This document shows positions 34,577-43,537 of a DNA stretch of 44,774 nucleotides, piece after piece. Under the pieces are notes generated by a model, which was not told the origin of the DNA, did not search any database, and saw nothing but the letters and a program-made list of their open reading frames with translations. The stretch is from contig JBMYWH010000019.1 of assembly GCA_049607205.1 (NCBI GenBank), positions 1 through 44,774 of the forward strand, given 5' to 3'. Source of the DNA: JBELHR01 sp049607205 (GTDB taxonomy: Bacteria > Bacteroidota > Bacteroidia > Flavobacteriales > Flavobacteriaceae). Position 1 is the first letter of the stretch, and each line of letters begins with the position of its first letter. The position numbers were made by a program, and so were the translations under genes.

Positions 34577-35659
34577 ATGAAAAATACAGCACTTACCGCG
34601 GTACACGAAGCACTTGGGGCAAAAATGATGCCTTTTGCCGGTTATAATATGCCTATTCAATATGAAGGGGTTAGTATCGAACATGAAACTGTACGTGAAA
34701 AACTCGGTGTTTTTGACGTATCTCATATGGGAGAATTCTTTTTAGAAGGACCTGGAGCCTTGGATTTAATTCAACGCGTATGTACCAATGATGCATCTAA
34801 ACTAAGTGATGGAGGCGCTCAATACACCTGTATGCCTAATGAAGAAGGTGGTATTATAGATGATTTGATTATCTACAGATTTAATGAAGAAAAGTATATG
34901 TTGGTGGTCAATGCCTCAAACATTGAAAAGGACTGGAATTGGATTTCTAAATTCAATACTAAAGGAGTTCAGATGACTAATGAGTCTGACGACTATTCTC
35001 TTTTAGCCGTTCAAGGCCCTCTAGCTGTTGAGGCCATGCAAAGTCTTACCGATATTGATCTTGGAGGAATTAAATTTTATAATTTCAAGGTCGGAACTTT
35101 TGCCGGATTAGACAATATAATCGTTTCCGCAACTGGATATACAGGTTCGGGAGGGTTTGAAATTTACTTCAAAAATGATCAAGCAGTGGATGTTTGGACT
35201 GCTGTAATGAAAGCTGGAGAATCCTTTGGTATTAAGCCAATTGGACTAGCTGCTCGTGATACTTTGAGATTAGAGATGGGTTACTGTTTGTATGGTAACG
35301 ATATTGATGACAGCACTTCACCTTTAGAAGCTGGTTTAGGTTGGATTACTAAGTTTACTAAGGAATTTACCAATTCTGAGGCCCTAAAGGCCCAAAAAGA
35401 AGCTGGAATCACTCGCAAATTAGTTGCTTTTGAATTGACTGAAAAAGGTGTTCCTCGAGGAGGATATGCTTTAGTGGATTCACAAGGGAATGAAATTGGT
35501 CATGTAACTTCTGGAACCATGGGACCTTCTGTGAAAAAAGGAATTGGCCTAGGCTATGTAAAGCGTGAATTCATGAAGGTGGATACGGAGATTTTCGTAG
35601 CTGTTCGTAAGAAAAAGATAGCTGCTAAGGTGGTGAAACTTCCTTTTTATAAAGGATAA
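34577..35659 (+). CDS. gcvT: Glycine cleavage system T protein (aminomethyltransferase)
   Basis: The 360-residue protein has folate-binding GcvT motifs: FDVSHMGEFFLEG near the N-terminus, IIDDLIIYR, VSATGYTGSGGFEIYF, GLAARDTLRLEMGYCLYGNDID and the C-terminal barrel with GHVTSGTMGPSVKKGIGLGYV. It transfers the one-carbon unit from the H-protein-bound intermediate to tetrahydrofolate. The P and H proteins are not in the window. glyA, which uses the same folate product, lies 2 kb downstream on the other strand. It ends at a strong bidirectional terminator. Confidence 0.96.
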   Translation: MKNTALTAVHEALGAKMMPFAGYNMPIQYEGVSIEHETVREKLGVFDVSHMGEFFLEGPGALDLIQRVCTNDASKLSDGGAQYTCMPNEEGGIIDDLIIYRFNEEKYMLVVNASNIEKDWNWISKFNTKGVQMTNESDDYSLLAVQGPLAVEAMQSLTDIDLGGIKFYNFKVGTFAGLDNIIVSATGYTGSGGFEIYFKNDQAVDVWTAVMKAGESFGIKPIGLAARDTLRLEMGYCLYGNDIDDSTSPLEAGLGWITKFTKEFTNSEALKAQKEAGITRKLVAFELTEKGVPRGGYALVDSQGNEIGHVTSGTMGPSVKKGIGLGYVKREFMKVDTEIFVAVRKKKIAAKVVKLPFYKG

Positions 35660-35673
35660 CCAACTTATATATA

Positions 35674-35709
35674 AAAAAGGCCCTTAGTATTAGTACTAAG
35701 GGCCTTTTT
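35674..35709. terminator. Bidirectional terminator between gcvT and the acyltransferase gene
   Basis: A 16-bp perfect stem (35674-35689 with 35694-35709), core GGCCCTTAGTA, has a 4-base loop TTAG. A on one side and T on the other serve both strands. Confidence 0.93.
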
Positions 35710-35712
35710 ATT

Positions 35713-36249
35713 TTAGCTGTATTCTGGAACTTTACCTATGACTCCTCTATAGAATTCGTTTATTGTTTGCATGTCTTTATCAAAATCACTTGGATAAATT
35801 GGTTTTGAAATCTTAAGTACCTTATGTTGGAAATCAAAGGTTACTAGAATGATAGGAACCCCTGCTCCTGCCGCGATGTGATAAAATCCTGTTTTCCAAG
35901 TAGTCACTTTTTGTCTTGTACCTTCAGGTGACAAGGCTAACATAAATTCTTTATTTTCATTAAAGATATTTACAATTGTATCTACTTTGTTGGTGCTTTT
36001 TGAGCGTTCTACAGGAAACCCACCGGTCATTTTGAAAAACCAACCGAAAGGACCTTTGAATAAAGAAGCTTTTGCCAAGAATTTAATATCAAGACCCACT
36101 GCATTTCTAAATAAGATCCCTAGAGGGAAATCCAACCAATGAGTGTGTGGAGCAGCAATGGTAACGAATTTATGAACTCCTTTAGGGTACTCCCCTTCAA
36201 TGGACCAGCCCCAGAGTTTGAATAATATGAATTTTGATAAACTTTGCAT
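35713..36249 (-). CDS. 1-acyl-sn-glycerol-3-phosphate acyltransferase-like protein (PlsC family)
   Basis: The protein is 178 residues from ATG 36249; an in-frame TTG 15 bases upstream is not needed. PlsC-family motifs are present: HTHWLD (the HX4D catalytic pair) near the N-terminus, FPVERSKS, and SPEGTR (substrate-binding EGTR). It is short and lacks clear flanking membrane helices. This matches the small Bacteroidota acyltransferases rather than the 240-residue E. coli PlsC. It may acylate lysophosphatidate or a related lipid. It has its own -7 box. Confidence 0.85.
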   Translation of the reverse strand: MQSLSKFILFKLWGWSIEGEYPKGVHKFVTIAAPHTHWLDFPLGILFRNAVGLDIKFLAKASLFKGPFGWFFKMTGGFPVERSKSTNKVDTIVNIFNENKEFMLALSPEGTRQKVTTWKTGFYHIAAGAGVPIILVTFDFQHKVLKISKPIYPSDFDKDMQTINEFYRGVIGKVPEYS

Positions 36250-36275
36250 CCTAATTGTTTTCAATTTTGAAATGA

Positions 36276-36283
36276 CAAATTTA
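36276..36283 (-). promoter_or_regulatory. -7 box TAAATTTG of the acyltransferase gene
   Basis: An exact TAnnTTTG on the minus strand 26 bases before ATG 36249. Confidence 0.55.
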
Positions 36284-36359
36284 CGAAATTAATACCCTTG
36301 ATATTAAATACTTTTAATCGAATGTTCTTGTTGCATTGAGGTTAGTAAAAGAAAAGCCT

Positions 36360-37583
36360 ATGAAAAAGTATATAATTTATCTGATGATTCTCTTAAGTGC
36401 TTGTCAAGAAAAAGAAAGTCCTATTCCAGAAGAACTACCGTTTTCTTTAGAAGTCAAATGGATGCTGGGCCAGGATCAAAATGCTATGTCGAATCTATCC
36501 TTGTTTGGCTTGCCACAAACAAGCCTCAATCCAGTGACCGAAACTTGGCATCTTCCCGTGCAAGCAACGGATTCTTTGAAACTAAGTCCTTATGTATTCA
36601 GTCTAGACGATGTAAATACTCAAAATAGAATTTTCACAAATCAAGCAGATTTAACCGAGAACCTAGGTCTTACAATCGACAGTGTATACGGTGATTTTAC
36701 GCTTAGAATTTTTCATGAGCAGAGCCGTGAAATTCGTTCTGAACCCCTAAGCTTTTATACATTAAACGCGGAAATTCAAGGCGAGGCCAATCAATCTGAG
36801 CTCCTCTTAAGTCTGGAGAATCATAATTACGCCTATGTAATTGTTTATAGTGATGCTAACCCTATAACTCAAGTGAGTATTAATGACTCCCCTATTCCTG
36901 ATTTCGAAAATCAATATTACTTCACTTACCTTGATACGCGTTCTAATCCTTTTGATTTAGAAATAAACTTAGACAATGGGCAGTTGGTGAATCATCAACT
37001 GACTGATCTTGTTGGGAATAATAGATATAGAGTTTATATAGAAAATAATGCCCAAAGTTATCAGGCCAGCATTGAAATAGATTCAGGTTTTGTAAGTCCT
37101 TATATTGACATTGCTATTGATCCCAATTCTAAGATAAATTTAGTGACTAATGGAGACTTTGAGCAAGAGTGGTTGGATAACTTCACTCCATATGCTTGGA
37201 CGATAGCCGATGAAGTAAGTTTGGAAACTCTCGATGTATTCCAAGGTGAGTCTGCAGCTAAGCAATTAGGTGGTACTCATTCTTTGGCTCAAGTTATTGA
37301 GGTAAGTCCCGAGACGAGTTATTTGTTCAGCTTTTATTATAAGGTCTTAGAAGGAGATTCGAGTGATGGAAGAATTTGGTGCTCTTTTCATGATCAAGAC
37401 GGCCTGGAGCTTTCCGAGGTGAGACTGGAAACGACCTATTTGGAAATGCCAGAGGGATTCGGTTCATGGAATTATTATGAGCAAGAAATCTCGGCCCCTC
37501 TGGGAGCTACAAGTTTTCATTTAGAGCTAAGAACCTATACAGGGGCCACGATTATATGGGATAATATAAGTCTGGTGGAATAG
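36360..37583 (+). CDS. Lipoprotein with C-terminal carbohydrate-binding-like domain
   Basis: The protein is 407 residues from ATG 36360, with a lipoprotein signal (MKKYIIYLMILLSAC, Cys15). A TTG eight codons upstream is rejected because it would bury the signal peptide. The middle (about 20-255) is of unknown fold. The last 150 residues, from NLVTNGDFEQEW to IIWDNISLVE, have the CBM_4_9-like jelly-roll pattern, with a NGDFE start and a WDN(I/V)SL end. No catalytic motif is seen. It is probably exposed at the cell surface; the ligand is unknown. Confidence 0.75.
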   Translation: MKKYIIYLMILLSACQEKESPIPEELPFSLEVKWMLGQDQNAMSNLSLFGLPQTSLNPVTETWHLPVQATDSLKLSPYVFSLDDVNTQNRIFTNQADLTENLGLTIDSVYGDFTLRIFHEQSREIRSEPLSFYTLNAEIQGEANQSELLLSLENHNYAYVIVYSDANPITQVSINDSPIPDFENQYYFTYLDTRSNPFDLEINLDNGQLVNHQLTDLVGNNRYRVYIENNAQSYQASIEIDSGFVSPYIDIAIDPNSKINLVTNGDFEQEWLDNFTPYAWTIADEVSLETLDVFQGESAAKQLGGTHSLAQVIEVSPETSYLFSFYYKVLEGDSSDGRIWCSFHDQDGLELSEVRLETTYLEMPEGFGSWNYYEQEISAPLGATSFHLELRTYTGATIIWDNISLVE

Positions 37584-37647
37584 ACTTAGAACAAAAAAAA
37601 GGGAAACACTGTAGCGTGTTTCCCTTTTCGAATATAAGTTCTAAGTC
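37583..37647. repeat. Outer inverted repeat enclosing the terminator
   Basis: GACTTAGAAC (37583-37592) and GTTCTAAGTC (37638-37647) are perfect 10-base inverted arms. They surround the terminator hairpin between the lipoprotein gene and glyA. Confidence 0.7.
37597..37628. terminator. Terminator between the lipoprotein gene and glyA
   Basis: A 13-bp stem AAAAGGGAAACAC/GTGTTTCCCTTTT (37597-37609 with 37616-37628) has a 6-base loop. The A-run on the left becomes a T-run on the minus strand, so it serves glyA best. Confidence 0.9.
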
Positions 37648-38922
37648 CTAAGCTTGAAATAGTGGACGATCTTGCATAAAAGTATTTACTTCACTTGCAA
37701 TTTCATCAAGACTAGCAGAATCGTCTGGATTTTGGATCACGCGATCAATTAAGTCAACCACAACTTCCATATCACTCTCTACAAGACCTCTAGTCGTAAT
37801 TGCAGCAGTACCTACACGGATTCCTGAAGTAACAAATGGAGATTTATCATCAAAAGGGACCATGTTCTTATTTACGGTAATGTCAGCTTTTACAAGGGCT
37901 TGTTCCGCCGCTTTTCCTGATATATCCTTGTTTCTAAGATCGATAAGCATCATATGATTATCAGTTCCGTTAGAAATGAGATTATATCCTCTTGCTACAA
38001 AAGCCTCAGCCATAGCTGCCGCATTTTTCTTCAATTGGATTTGATACATCAAGAACTCATCAGATAAGGCTTCACCGAAAGCAATAGCCTTTGCCGCGAT
38101 CACGTGCTCTAAAGGACCTCCCTGCATTCCTGGGAATACCGCACCATTTAATACGGCTGACATCTTTTTTAAAGATCCATTTTTAAGTTTTTGCCCCCAA
38201 GGGTTATCAAAATCTTCTCCCATCAAAATCAGACCACCTCTTGGTCCACGAAGGGTTTTGTGCGTTGTTGTTGTAACGACATGACAATGAGGAATCGGAT
38301 CACTTAAGATTCCCTTAGCAATCAAACCTGATGGATGAGAAATATCCGCCATCAAAAACGCCCCTACCTTATCGGCAATGGCTCTAAAACGCTTAAAGTC
38401 TATATCTCTAGAATAAGAAGAAGCACCAGCAATAATAAGTTTAGGCTGCTCTGCTATAGCAGTTTCTTCAATCTTATCATAATCTAAAACTCCTGTTTCT
38501 GGATCTACTCCATAAAAACTAGTCTCATATATTTTTCCAGAAAAATTCACAGGAGATCCATGTGTTAAGTGACCTCCATGAGATAAGTCAAAACCAAGAA
38601 TTTTATCTCCTGGATTCAAAAGTGCTAAGTATACCGCTGCATTCGCCTGAGAACCTGAGTGAGGCTGTACGTTTGCATAGGCAGCACCAAATAATTCTTT
38701 AGCGCGATCAATGGCAATTTGCTCCACCTGATCCACTACTTCACAACCTCCATAATATCTCTTACCTGGATACCCTTCAGCGTATTTGTTCGTTAGTACT
38801 GATCCTTGAGCTTCCATCACCTGTGGGCTGACAAAATTCTCTGAAGCAATCAATTCTAAACCTTCCAATTGACGGTTTTTTTCGTCTTCGATTAAATCAA
38901 AAATTATTTGGTCTCGATTCAT
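37648..38922 (-). CDS. glyA: Serine hydroxymethyltransferase
   Basis: The 424-residue PLP enzyme begins with IIFDLIEDEKNRQLEGLELIASENFVSPQVMEAQGSVLTNKYAEGYPGKRYYGG, the family hallmark. The PLP lysine is Lys222 in TTTTHKTLRGPRGG. It interconverts serine and glycine and loads methylene-tetrahydrofolate. It is monocistronic, with its own -7 box and terminator. It is functionally linked to gcvT nearby. Confidence 0.97.
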   Translation of the reverse strand: MNRDQIIFDLIEDEKNRQLEGLELIASENFVSPQVMEAQGSVLTNKYAEGYPGKRYYGGCEVVDQVEQIAIDRAKELFGAAYANVQPHSGSQANAAVYLALLNPGDKILGFDLSHGGHLTHGSPVNFSGKIYETSFYGVDPETGVLDYDKIEETAIAEQPKLIIAGASSYSRDIDFKRFRAIADKVGAFLMADISHPSGLIAKGILSDPIPHCHVVTTTTHKTLRGPRGGLILMGEDFDNPWGQKLKNGSLKKMSAVLNGAVFPGMQGGPLEHVIAAKAIAFGEALSDEFLMYQIQLKKNAAAMAEAFVARGYNLISNGTDNHMMLIDLRNKDISGKAAEQALVKADITVNKNMVPFDDKSPFVTSGIRVGTAAITTRGLVESDMEVVVDLIDRVIQNPDDSASLDEIASEVNTFMQDRPLFQA

Positions 38923-38938
38923 TGTTATAAATTTTATC

Positions 38939-38946
38939 CAAAAATA
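38939..38946 (-). promoter_or_regulatory. -7 box TATTTTTG of glyA
   Basis: An exact TAnnTTTG on the minus strand, 16 bases before the ATG. Confidence 0.55.
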
Positions 38947-39082
38947 AGAAAATATGTGAATCAGTTAGGTAAAACTTTTGAATTTAGTCGGTTGATAATT
39001 AGTGTTCTCATTGATTGAGTTTTATTTATTTTTAATACTTTTATTTATCATATTTGTAATCAACAAACAAGACTAAAACGAA

Positions 39083-40366
39083 ATGGAACTAATTGCAAAT
39101 GACCCAAATCGAAAATCTTGGATTTCAGTAAGTGAAAATTCAGATTTTCCTATACAAAACATCCCTTTTGGTGTCTTCTTAACCAAAGAAGACTTAATCA
39201 CGATAGGTTCACGAATCGGTGATAAAGCCATCGATCTAGGAGCCCTTCATCAATTGGGCTATTTTTCTGAGATTCCTTTGACGGATGATATTTTTCTTCA
39301 GGATACCCTGAACGATTTTATCGCTGATGGAAGAACCACTTGGAGAAAAGTAAGAAATAGAATTGCAGAACTTTTTGACCTTAACAATCAAGAACTTCAA
39401 TCTAATGAAAAGCATATCAAAGAAGTGCTCTTTGATATTGATAGGGTTGAAATGTTGTTACCTGTAGATATAGGTGATTATACGGATTTCTATTCTTCTA
39501 AAGAACACGCCACTAATGTAGGAACCATGTTTAGGGATCCAGACAATGCTCTTTTACCTAATTGGCTGCACTTGCCTGTTGCCTATCATGGAAGATCTTC
39601 TTCTGTTTACGTTTCTAATACGCCAACAGTACGCCCTTCAGGTCAGGTACTTCCTAATGGATCGGATCAACCGGTGTTTAAGAAAACGGCATTGTTAGAC
39701 TTTGAATTGGAAATGGGATTCATTTGTTCTAATGCCAATCACATGGGAGAACAAGTTACGGTGTCTGAAGCAAAAGAAAATATTTTTGGAATGGTACTCT
39801 TAAACGATTGGAGCGCCAGAGATATCCAAAAGTGGGAGTATATTCCGCTAGGGCCCTTTCTAGCTAAGAATTTCTCAAGTATTATTTCTCCTTGGGTAGT
39901 TACCTTAGATGCCTTAGAACCCTATAAAACTCCAGCTCCTGTTCAGGAGCCTAAGCCACTTGATTACCTTGATGACAGTGGAGATAGAACGACTTTTGAT
40001 ATTGCCTTAGAGGTAGACATTCAAAGTCCTGACGGGGTGCAAACAACGGTTTGTGAGTCTAATTTTAAGCACTTGTATTGGACGATACAGCAGCAATTAG
40101 CACATCATACTGTAAACGGATGTGCGGTAAGAGCAGGAGATTTAATGGGCTCTGGAACGATTTCTGGTCCAGATAAAAAATCTTTTGGGTCGATGCTAGA
40201 GCTTACTTGGAAAGGAACAGAGCCGGTAGTGTTGAACAATGGTGAATCACGCAAGTTTATTCAGGATGGAGACAGAGTCATCATGAAGGGCTACTGTAAA
40301 AATGGAAACACTAGAATAGGATTCGGTACTTGTGAATCTACTCTAGTGGATCACATTGACCATTAA
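39083..40366 (+). CDS. fahA: Fumarylacetoacetase
   Basis: The 427-residue protein matches full-length fumarylacetoacetate hydrolase. The N-terminal domain opens NDPNRKSWISVSENSDFPIQNIPFGVF. The FAH catalytic domain has YHGRSSSVYVSNTP, FELEMGFI (metal-binding Glu residues), LNDWSARDIQKWEYIPLGPFLAKNF and DLMGSGTISGP. It performs the last step of tyrosine catabolism, releasing fumarate and acetoacetate. Other tyrosine-degradation genes are not in the window. No exact TAnnTTTG box was found upstream. The stop interlocks with ytxJ through TTAA. Confidence 0.96.
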   Translation: MELIANDPNRKSWISVSENSDFPIQNIPFGVFLTKEDLITIGSRIGDKAIDLGALHQLGYFSEIPLTDDIFLQDTLNDFIADGRTTWRKVRNRIAELFDLNNQELQSNEKHIKEVLFDIDRVEMLLPVDIGDYTDFYSSKEHATNVGTMFRDPDNALLPNWLHLPVAYHGRSSSVYVSNTPTVRPSGQVLPNGSDQPVFKKTALLDFELEMGFICSNANHMGEQVTVSEAKENIFGMVLLNDWSARDIQKWEYIPLGPFLAKNFSSIISPWVVTLDALEPYKTPAPVQEPKPLDYLDDSGDRTTFDIALEVDIQSPDGVQTTVCESNFKHLYWTIQQQLAHHTVNGCAVRAGDLMGSGTISGPDKKSFGSMLELTWKGTEPVVLNNGESRKFIQDGDRVIMKGYCKNGNTRIGFGTCESTLVDHIDH

Positions 40367-40677
40367 AGTGAAATTTGATGGTGTGATTGATTCTTGATCA
40401 CCTTTCCATCTTTAATATACAATAGCTGAGGAGATTCGTGTTTTACACCTAGATCCTCGGCTATTTTGTTTGAAAGATCTCTATGTGCGATAAGATCTAA
40501 ATAATAATAGTTCTCAAAATCAGCATTTGAATCTAGATCGAATTCAAAGTTTTTCAGAGCCATTCTGCTTATTCCGCAACGGGTAGAATGCTTAAAAATT
40601 AATATTTCATCCTGGAATGAGTTAGCAAGAGCTTGCTCTAAGTCTGTTGTATTCTTTATTTCAATTTTCATATTCAT
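40363..40677 (-). CDS. ytxJ: Bacillithiol-system redox-active protein YtxJ
   Basis: The 104-residue thioredoxin-like protein has the YtxJ active-site stretch FKHSTRCGISRMALKNFE. Cys34 is the only cysteine there (relatives have CPIS, here CGIS). The C-terminal part LGVKHESPQLLYIKDGKV is the family cis-Pro region. YtxJ proteins are linked to bacillithiol, the low-molecular-weight thiol of many Bacteroidota and Firmicutes. Met3 is an alternative start. It has its own -7 box and is convergent with fahA. Confidence 0.88.
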   Translation of the reverse strand: MNMKIEIKNTTDLEQALANSFQDEILIFKHSTRCGISRMALKNFEFDLDSNADFENYYYLDLIAHRDLSNKIAEDLGVKHESPQLLYIKDGKVIKNQSHHQISL

Positions 40678-40691
40678 TATTCTTAAGCCGA

Positions 40692-40699
40692 CAAAGGTA
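40692..40699 (-). promoter_or_regulatory. -7 box TACCTTTG of ytxJ
   Basis: An exact TAnnTTTG on the minus strand 14 bases before the ATG. Confidence 0.55.
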
Positions 40700-40779
40700 A
40701 CAATGTCATTTGATTTAGCGTTATAATAGACAAAAAGTCAGTAAAACAGGAGTTTAGCTGCCAGATTGACTTGAGATTT

Positions 40780-40794
40780 GGAATGGAATGGAAT
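40780..40794. repeat. Three tandem GGAAT units upstream of clpB
   Basis: GGAATGGAATGGAAT ends 16 bases before the clpB ATG. It could be chance; no CIRCE element or TAnnTTTG box was found in the 133-base gap. Confidence 0.4.
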
Positions 40795-40810
40795 TTGAAC
40801 TTCCATAGAC

Positions 40811-43399
40811 ATGAATATGAATAAATTTACAATTAAGTCTCAAGAGGCTTTACAACAAGCCCAACAGTTGACCCAAGAATTGGGACAACAACAAATCGAA
40901 ATTCCACACATTTCAAAAGCTATCCTAATGGTTGATGAAAATGTGAGTCCATTTATATTAAAGAAATTAGGTATTAATTTAGACACTTTTCAAGCCGTTT
41001 TAGATCAAATGATTCAAGGTTTTGCAAAAGTTTCTGGGGGAGAAATCTCTGTATCTCGAGCTGCTTCAACGGTTTTATCAAATGCCTTGAGTATCGCTCA
41101 AAAAATGAATGATGAATATGTTTCCATAGAACATTTATGGTTAGCTATATTAGATTCCAAGGACCAAGTTGCACAAAGTCTGAAGGATCAAGGTGTCAAT
41201 AAGAAAAATCTTGAAGCGGCGATTGCTGAAATTAGAAACGGTTCAAACGTGAACTCTCAATCGGCTGAAGAAACCTATAAATCCTTAGACAAATTTGCTA
41301 AGAATTTGAACCAACTTGCCTCGGATGGGAAATTAGATCCTGTGATAGGACGTGATGAAGAAATTCGTAGAATTCTACAGATCCTCTCAAGAAGAACTAA
41401 GAACAACCCTATGCTTATTGGTGAGCCAGGAGTTGGTAAAACAGCTATAGCGGAAGGTTTAGCCCACAGAATTGTCAATGGTGATGTTCCTGAAAATTTA
41501 AAGGATAAACAAATTTATTCTTTAGATATGGGAGCTTTGATCGCAGGGGCAAAATATAAAGGAGAGTTTGAAGAACGTCTAAAAGCGGTAGTAAAAGAGG
41601 TAACTTCTTCTGAAGGTGACATCGTTTTATTCATCGATGAAATTCACACCTTAGTTGGTGCGGGAGGTGGTGATGGTGCTATGGATGCAGCAAATATTCT
41701 TAAACCAGCTTTAGCTCGTGGAGAGCTGAGGTCTATAGGAGCCACTACCCTAGATGAATATCAAAAATATTTTGAAAAGGATAAGGCTTTGGAACGTAGA
41801 TTCCAAAAAGTCCAAGTAGAGGAACCCGATACAGAGAGTGCTATTTCTATTTTGAGAGGTATTAAAGAAAAATATGAAACCCATCATAAGGTTAGAATTA
41901 AGGATGAGGCCATTATCGCTGCGGTTGAATTATCACAACGTTATATTACCAATCGTTTCTTGCCAGATAAAGCCATTGATCTTATGGATGAGTCTGCAGC
42001 AAAAATCCGAATGGAAATCAATTCTAAACCCGAAGAATTGGATGTTCTTGATCGAAAGGTGATGCAATTGGAAATAGAAATTGAAGCCATCAAACGAGAA
42101 AAGGACGAAAAGAAATTAAGCGCTCTAAAAGAGGAGTTGGCCAATATTCGTGAGGAAAGAGATGAAATCTATACGAAATGGAAAAGCGAAAAGCAAGCCA
42201 TTGATGATCTTCAAAAGGTTAAAGAAGAAATTGAATCTTATAAGTCTCAAGCTGAAAAGGCAGAAAGAGACGGTGACTTTGCCCTAGTTGCTGAACTCCG
42301 TTACGGTAAGATTAAAGAGGCTCAACTTCAATTGGATTCGCTTCAAGAACAAGCAAAATCTAATGAAGAGTCTGCACTGGTAAAAGAGGAGATTACTGCA
42401 GAAGATATTGCTGAAGTTGTAGCGAAATGGACTGGTGTTCCTGTTCAAAAAATGCTAGAAGGTGAACGTCAGAAATTATTGAAACTAGAAAGTGTTCTGC
42501 ACGAACAAGTCATAGGGCAGCAAGAAGCTATTGAAGCAGTTTCTGATGCTGTAAGACGTTCAAGAGCAGGTCTTCAAGATGCAAATAAGCCTATTGGTTC
42601 TTTCCTGTTTCTAGGAACTACAGGGGTAGGAAAAACAGAATTGGCAAAAGCATTAGCCTCTTACCTATTTAATGATGAATCGGCCATGACTCGAATCGAT
42701 ATGAGTGAATATGGTGAGAAGCATTCAGTAAGTAGATTAGTTGGAGCACCTCCGGGATATGTTGGATATGATGAAGGTGGTCAACTTACCGAAGCTGTAA
42801 GAAGAAAGCCTTATTCAGTTGTACTTTTAGACGAAATCGAAAAAGCACATCCAGATACTTTCAACATTCTTTTACAAGTATTAGATGAAGGAAGATTGAC
42901 TGATAATAAAGGACGTGTTGCTGATTTCAAAAACACCATTATCATTATGACCTCTAATATGGGATCTTCTGTGATTCAAGAAAAATTTGAAAACGCACTT
43001 GATCGTTCTAGAAAGGAAGTCATGGAAGAATCTAAAGGTGAAGTCGTACAAATGCTTAAAGGTACTGTTAGACCTGAGTTTTTGAATAGAATAGATGAGA
43101 TTATCATGTTTACTCCATTAAATCAGGAAGAAATCAAAGAGATTGTTGGAGTTCAATTAAATGGAGTTATTAAGCGTTTAAAAGCTCAAGACATCTCCAT
43201 AAGTTTTACTCAAGAAGCTATAGATACTATTGCTGAAGAAGGTTTTGATCCACAATTTGGTGCTAGACCGGTTAAACGAGTTATACAACGAAATGTATTG
43301 AACAATTTGTCTAAAGAAATACTTTCTGGGACAGTTCATCCAGAGTCAACCATTAAGGTCGACTCCTTTGATGGAAAATTGGTCTTTACGAACAACTAA
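40811..43399 (+). CDS. clpB: ATP-dependent disaggregase ClpB
   Basis: The 862-residue protein has the full ClpB layout. The Clp_N double repeat (about 1-150) is followed by AAA+ module 1 with Walker A GEPGVGKTA (around 203) and Walker B LFIDEIHTL. The coiled-coil M-domain (about 400-530) distinguishes ClpB from ClpA/C. AAA+ module 2 has GTTGVGKTELA (around 602) and VVLLDEIEKAH, and a C-terminal D2-small domain follows. There is no ClpP-docking loop need. It rescues aggregated proteins with DnaK. It ends in a strong terminator. Its promoter class is not recognised, which fits heat-shock control. Confidence 0.97.
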   Translation: MNMNKFTIKSQEALQQAQQLTQELGQQQIEIPHISKAILMVDENVSPFILKKLGINLDTFQAVLDQMIQGFAKVSGGEISVSRAASTVLSNALSIAQKMNDEYVSIEHLWLAILDSKDQVAQSLKDQGVNKKNLEAAIAEIRNGSNVNSQSAEETYKSLDKFAKNLNQLASDGKLDPVIGRDEEIRRILQILSRRTKNNPMLIGEPGVGKTAIAEGLAHRIVNGDVPENLKDKQIYSLDMGALIAGAKYKGEFEERLKAVVKEVTSSEGDIVLFIDEIHTLVGAGGGDGAMDAANILKPALARGELRSIGATTLDEYQKYFEKDKALERRFQKVQVEEPDTESAISILRGIKEKYETHHKVRIKDEAIIAAVELSQRYITNRFLPDKAIDLMDESAAKIRMEINSKPEELDVLDRKVMQLEIEIEAIKREKDEKKLSALKEELANIREERDEIYTKWKSEKQAIDDLQKVKEEIESYKSQAEKAERDGDFALVAELRYGKIKEAQLQLDSLQEQAKSNEESALVKEEITAEDIAEVVAKWTGVPVQKMLEGERQKLLKLESVLHEQVIGQQEAIEAVSDAVRRSRAGLQDANKPIGSFLFLGTTGVGKTELAKALASYLFNDESAMTRIDMSEYGEKHSVSRLVGAPPGYVGYDEGGQLTEAVRRKPYSVVLLDEIEKAHPDTFNILLQVLDEGRLTDNKGRVADFKNTIIIMTSNMGSSVIQEKFENALDRSRKEVMEESKGEVVQMLKGTVRPEFLNRIDEIIMFTPLNQEEIKEIVGVQLNGVIKRLKAQDISISFTQEAIDTIAEEGFDPQFGARPVKRVIQRNVLNNLSKEILSGTVHPESTIKVDSFDGKLVFTNN

Positions 43400-43403
43400 G
43401 AAA

Positions 43404-43429
43404 AGCCTCCCATTTGGGAGGTTTTTTTT
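43404..43429 (+). terminator. Intrinsic terminator of clpB
   Basis: Stem CCTCCC/GGGAGG (43406-43411 with 43416-43421), loop ATTT, then a run of eight T. Confidence 0.9.
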
Positions 43430-43504
43430 GTGGTTTAAATTTTCACCAATTGACCAAATCTGTTAATATTAAGGTGTGAACTACTCGAGAAGTTCAAAGA
43501 ATGT

Positions 43505-43512
43505 TATATTTG
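43505..43512 (+). promoter_or_regulatory. -7 box TATATTTG of dapD
   Basis: An exact TAnnTTTG 25 bases before ATG 43538. Confidence 0.55.
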
Positions 43513-43537
43513 TTTGCGTAAATCAAATAGCATTAAT

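Noticed and set aside
34577..38922. Glycine or folate riboswitch before gcvT or glyA
   Set aside because: The 5' untranslated regions predicted from the -7 boxes are under about 20 bases, too short for a riboswitch.
40678..40810. Search for a CIRCE heat-shock element before clpB
   Set aside because: No TTAGCACTC-N9-GAGTGCTAA-like inverted repeat is present; only a GGAAT triplication.
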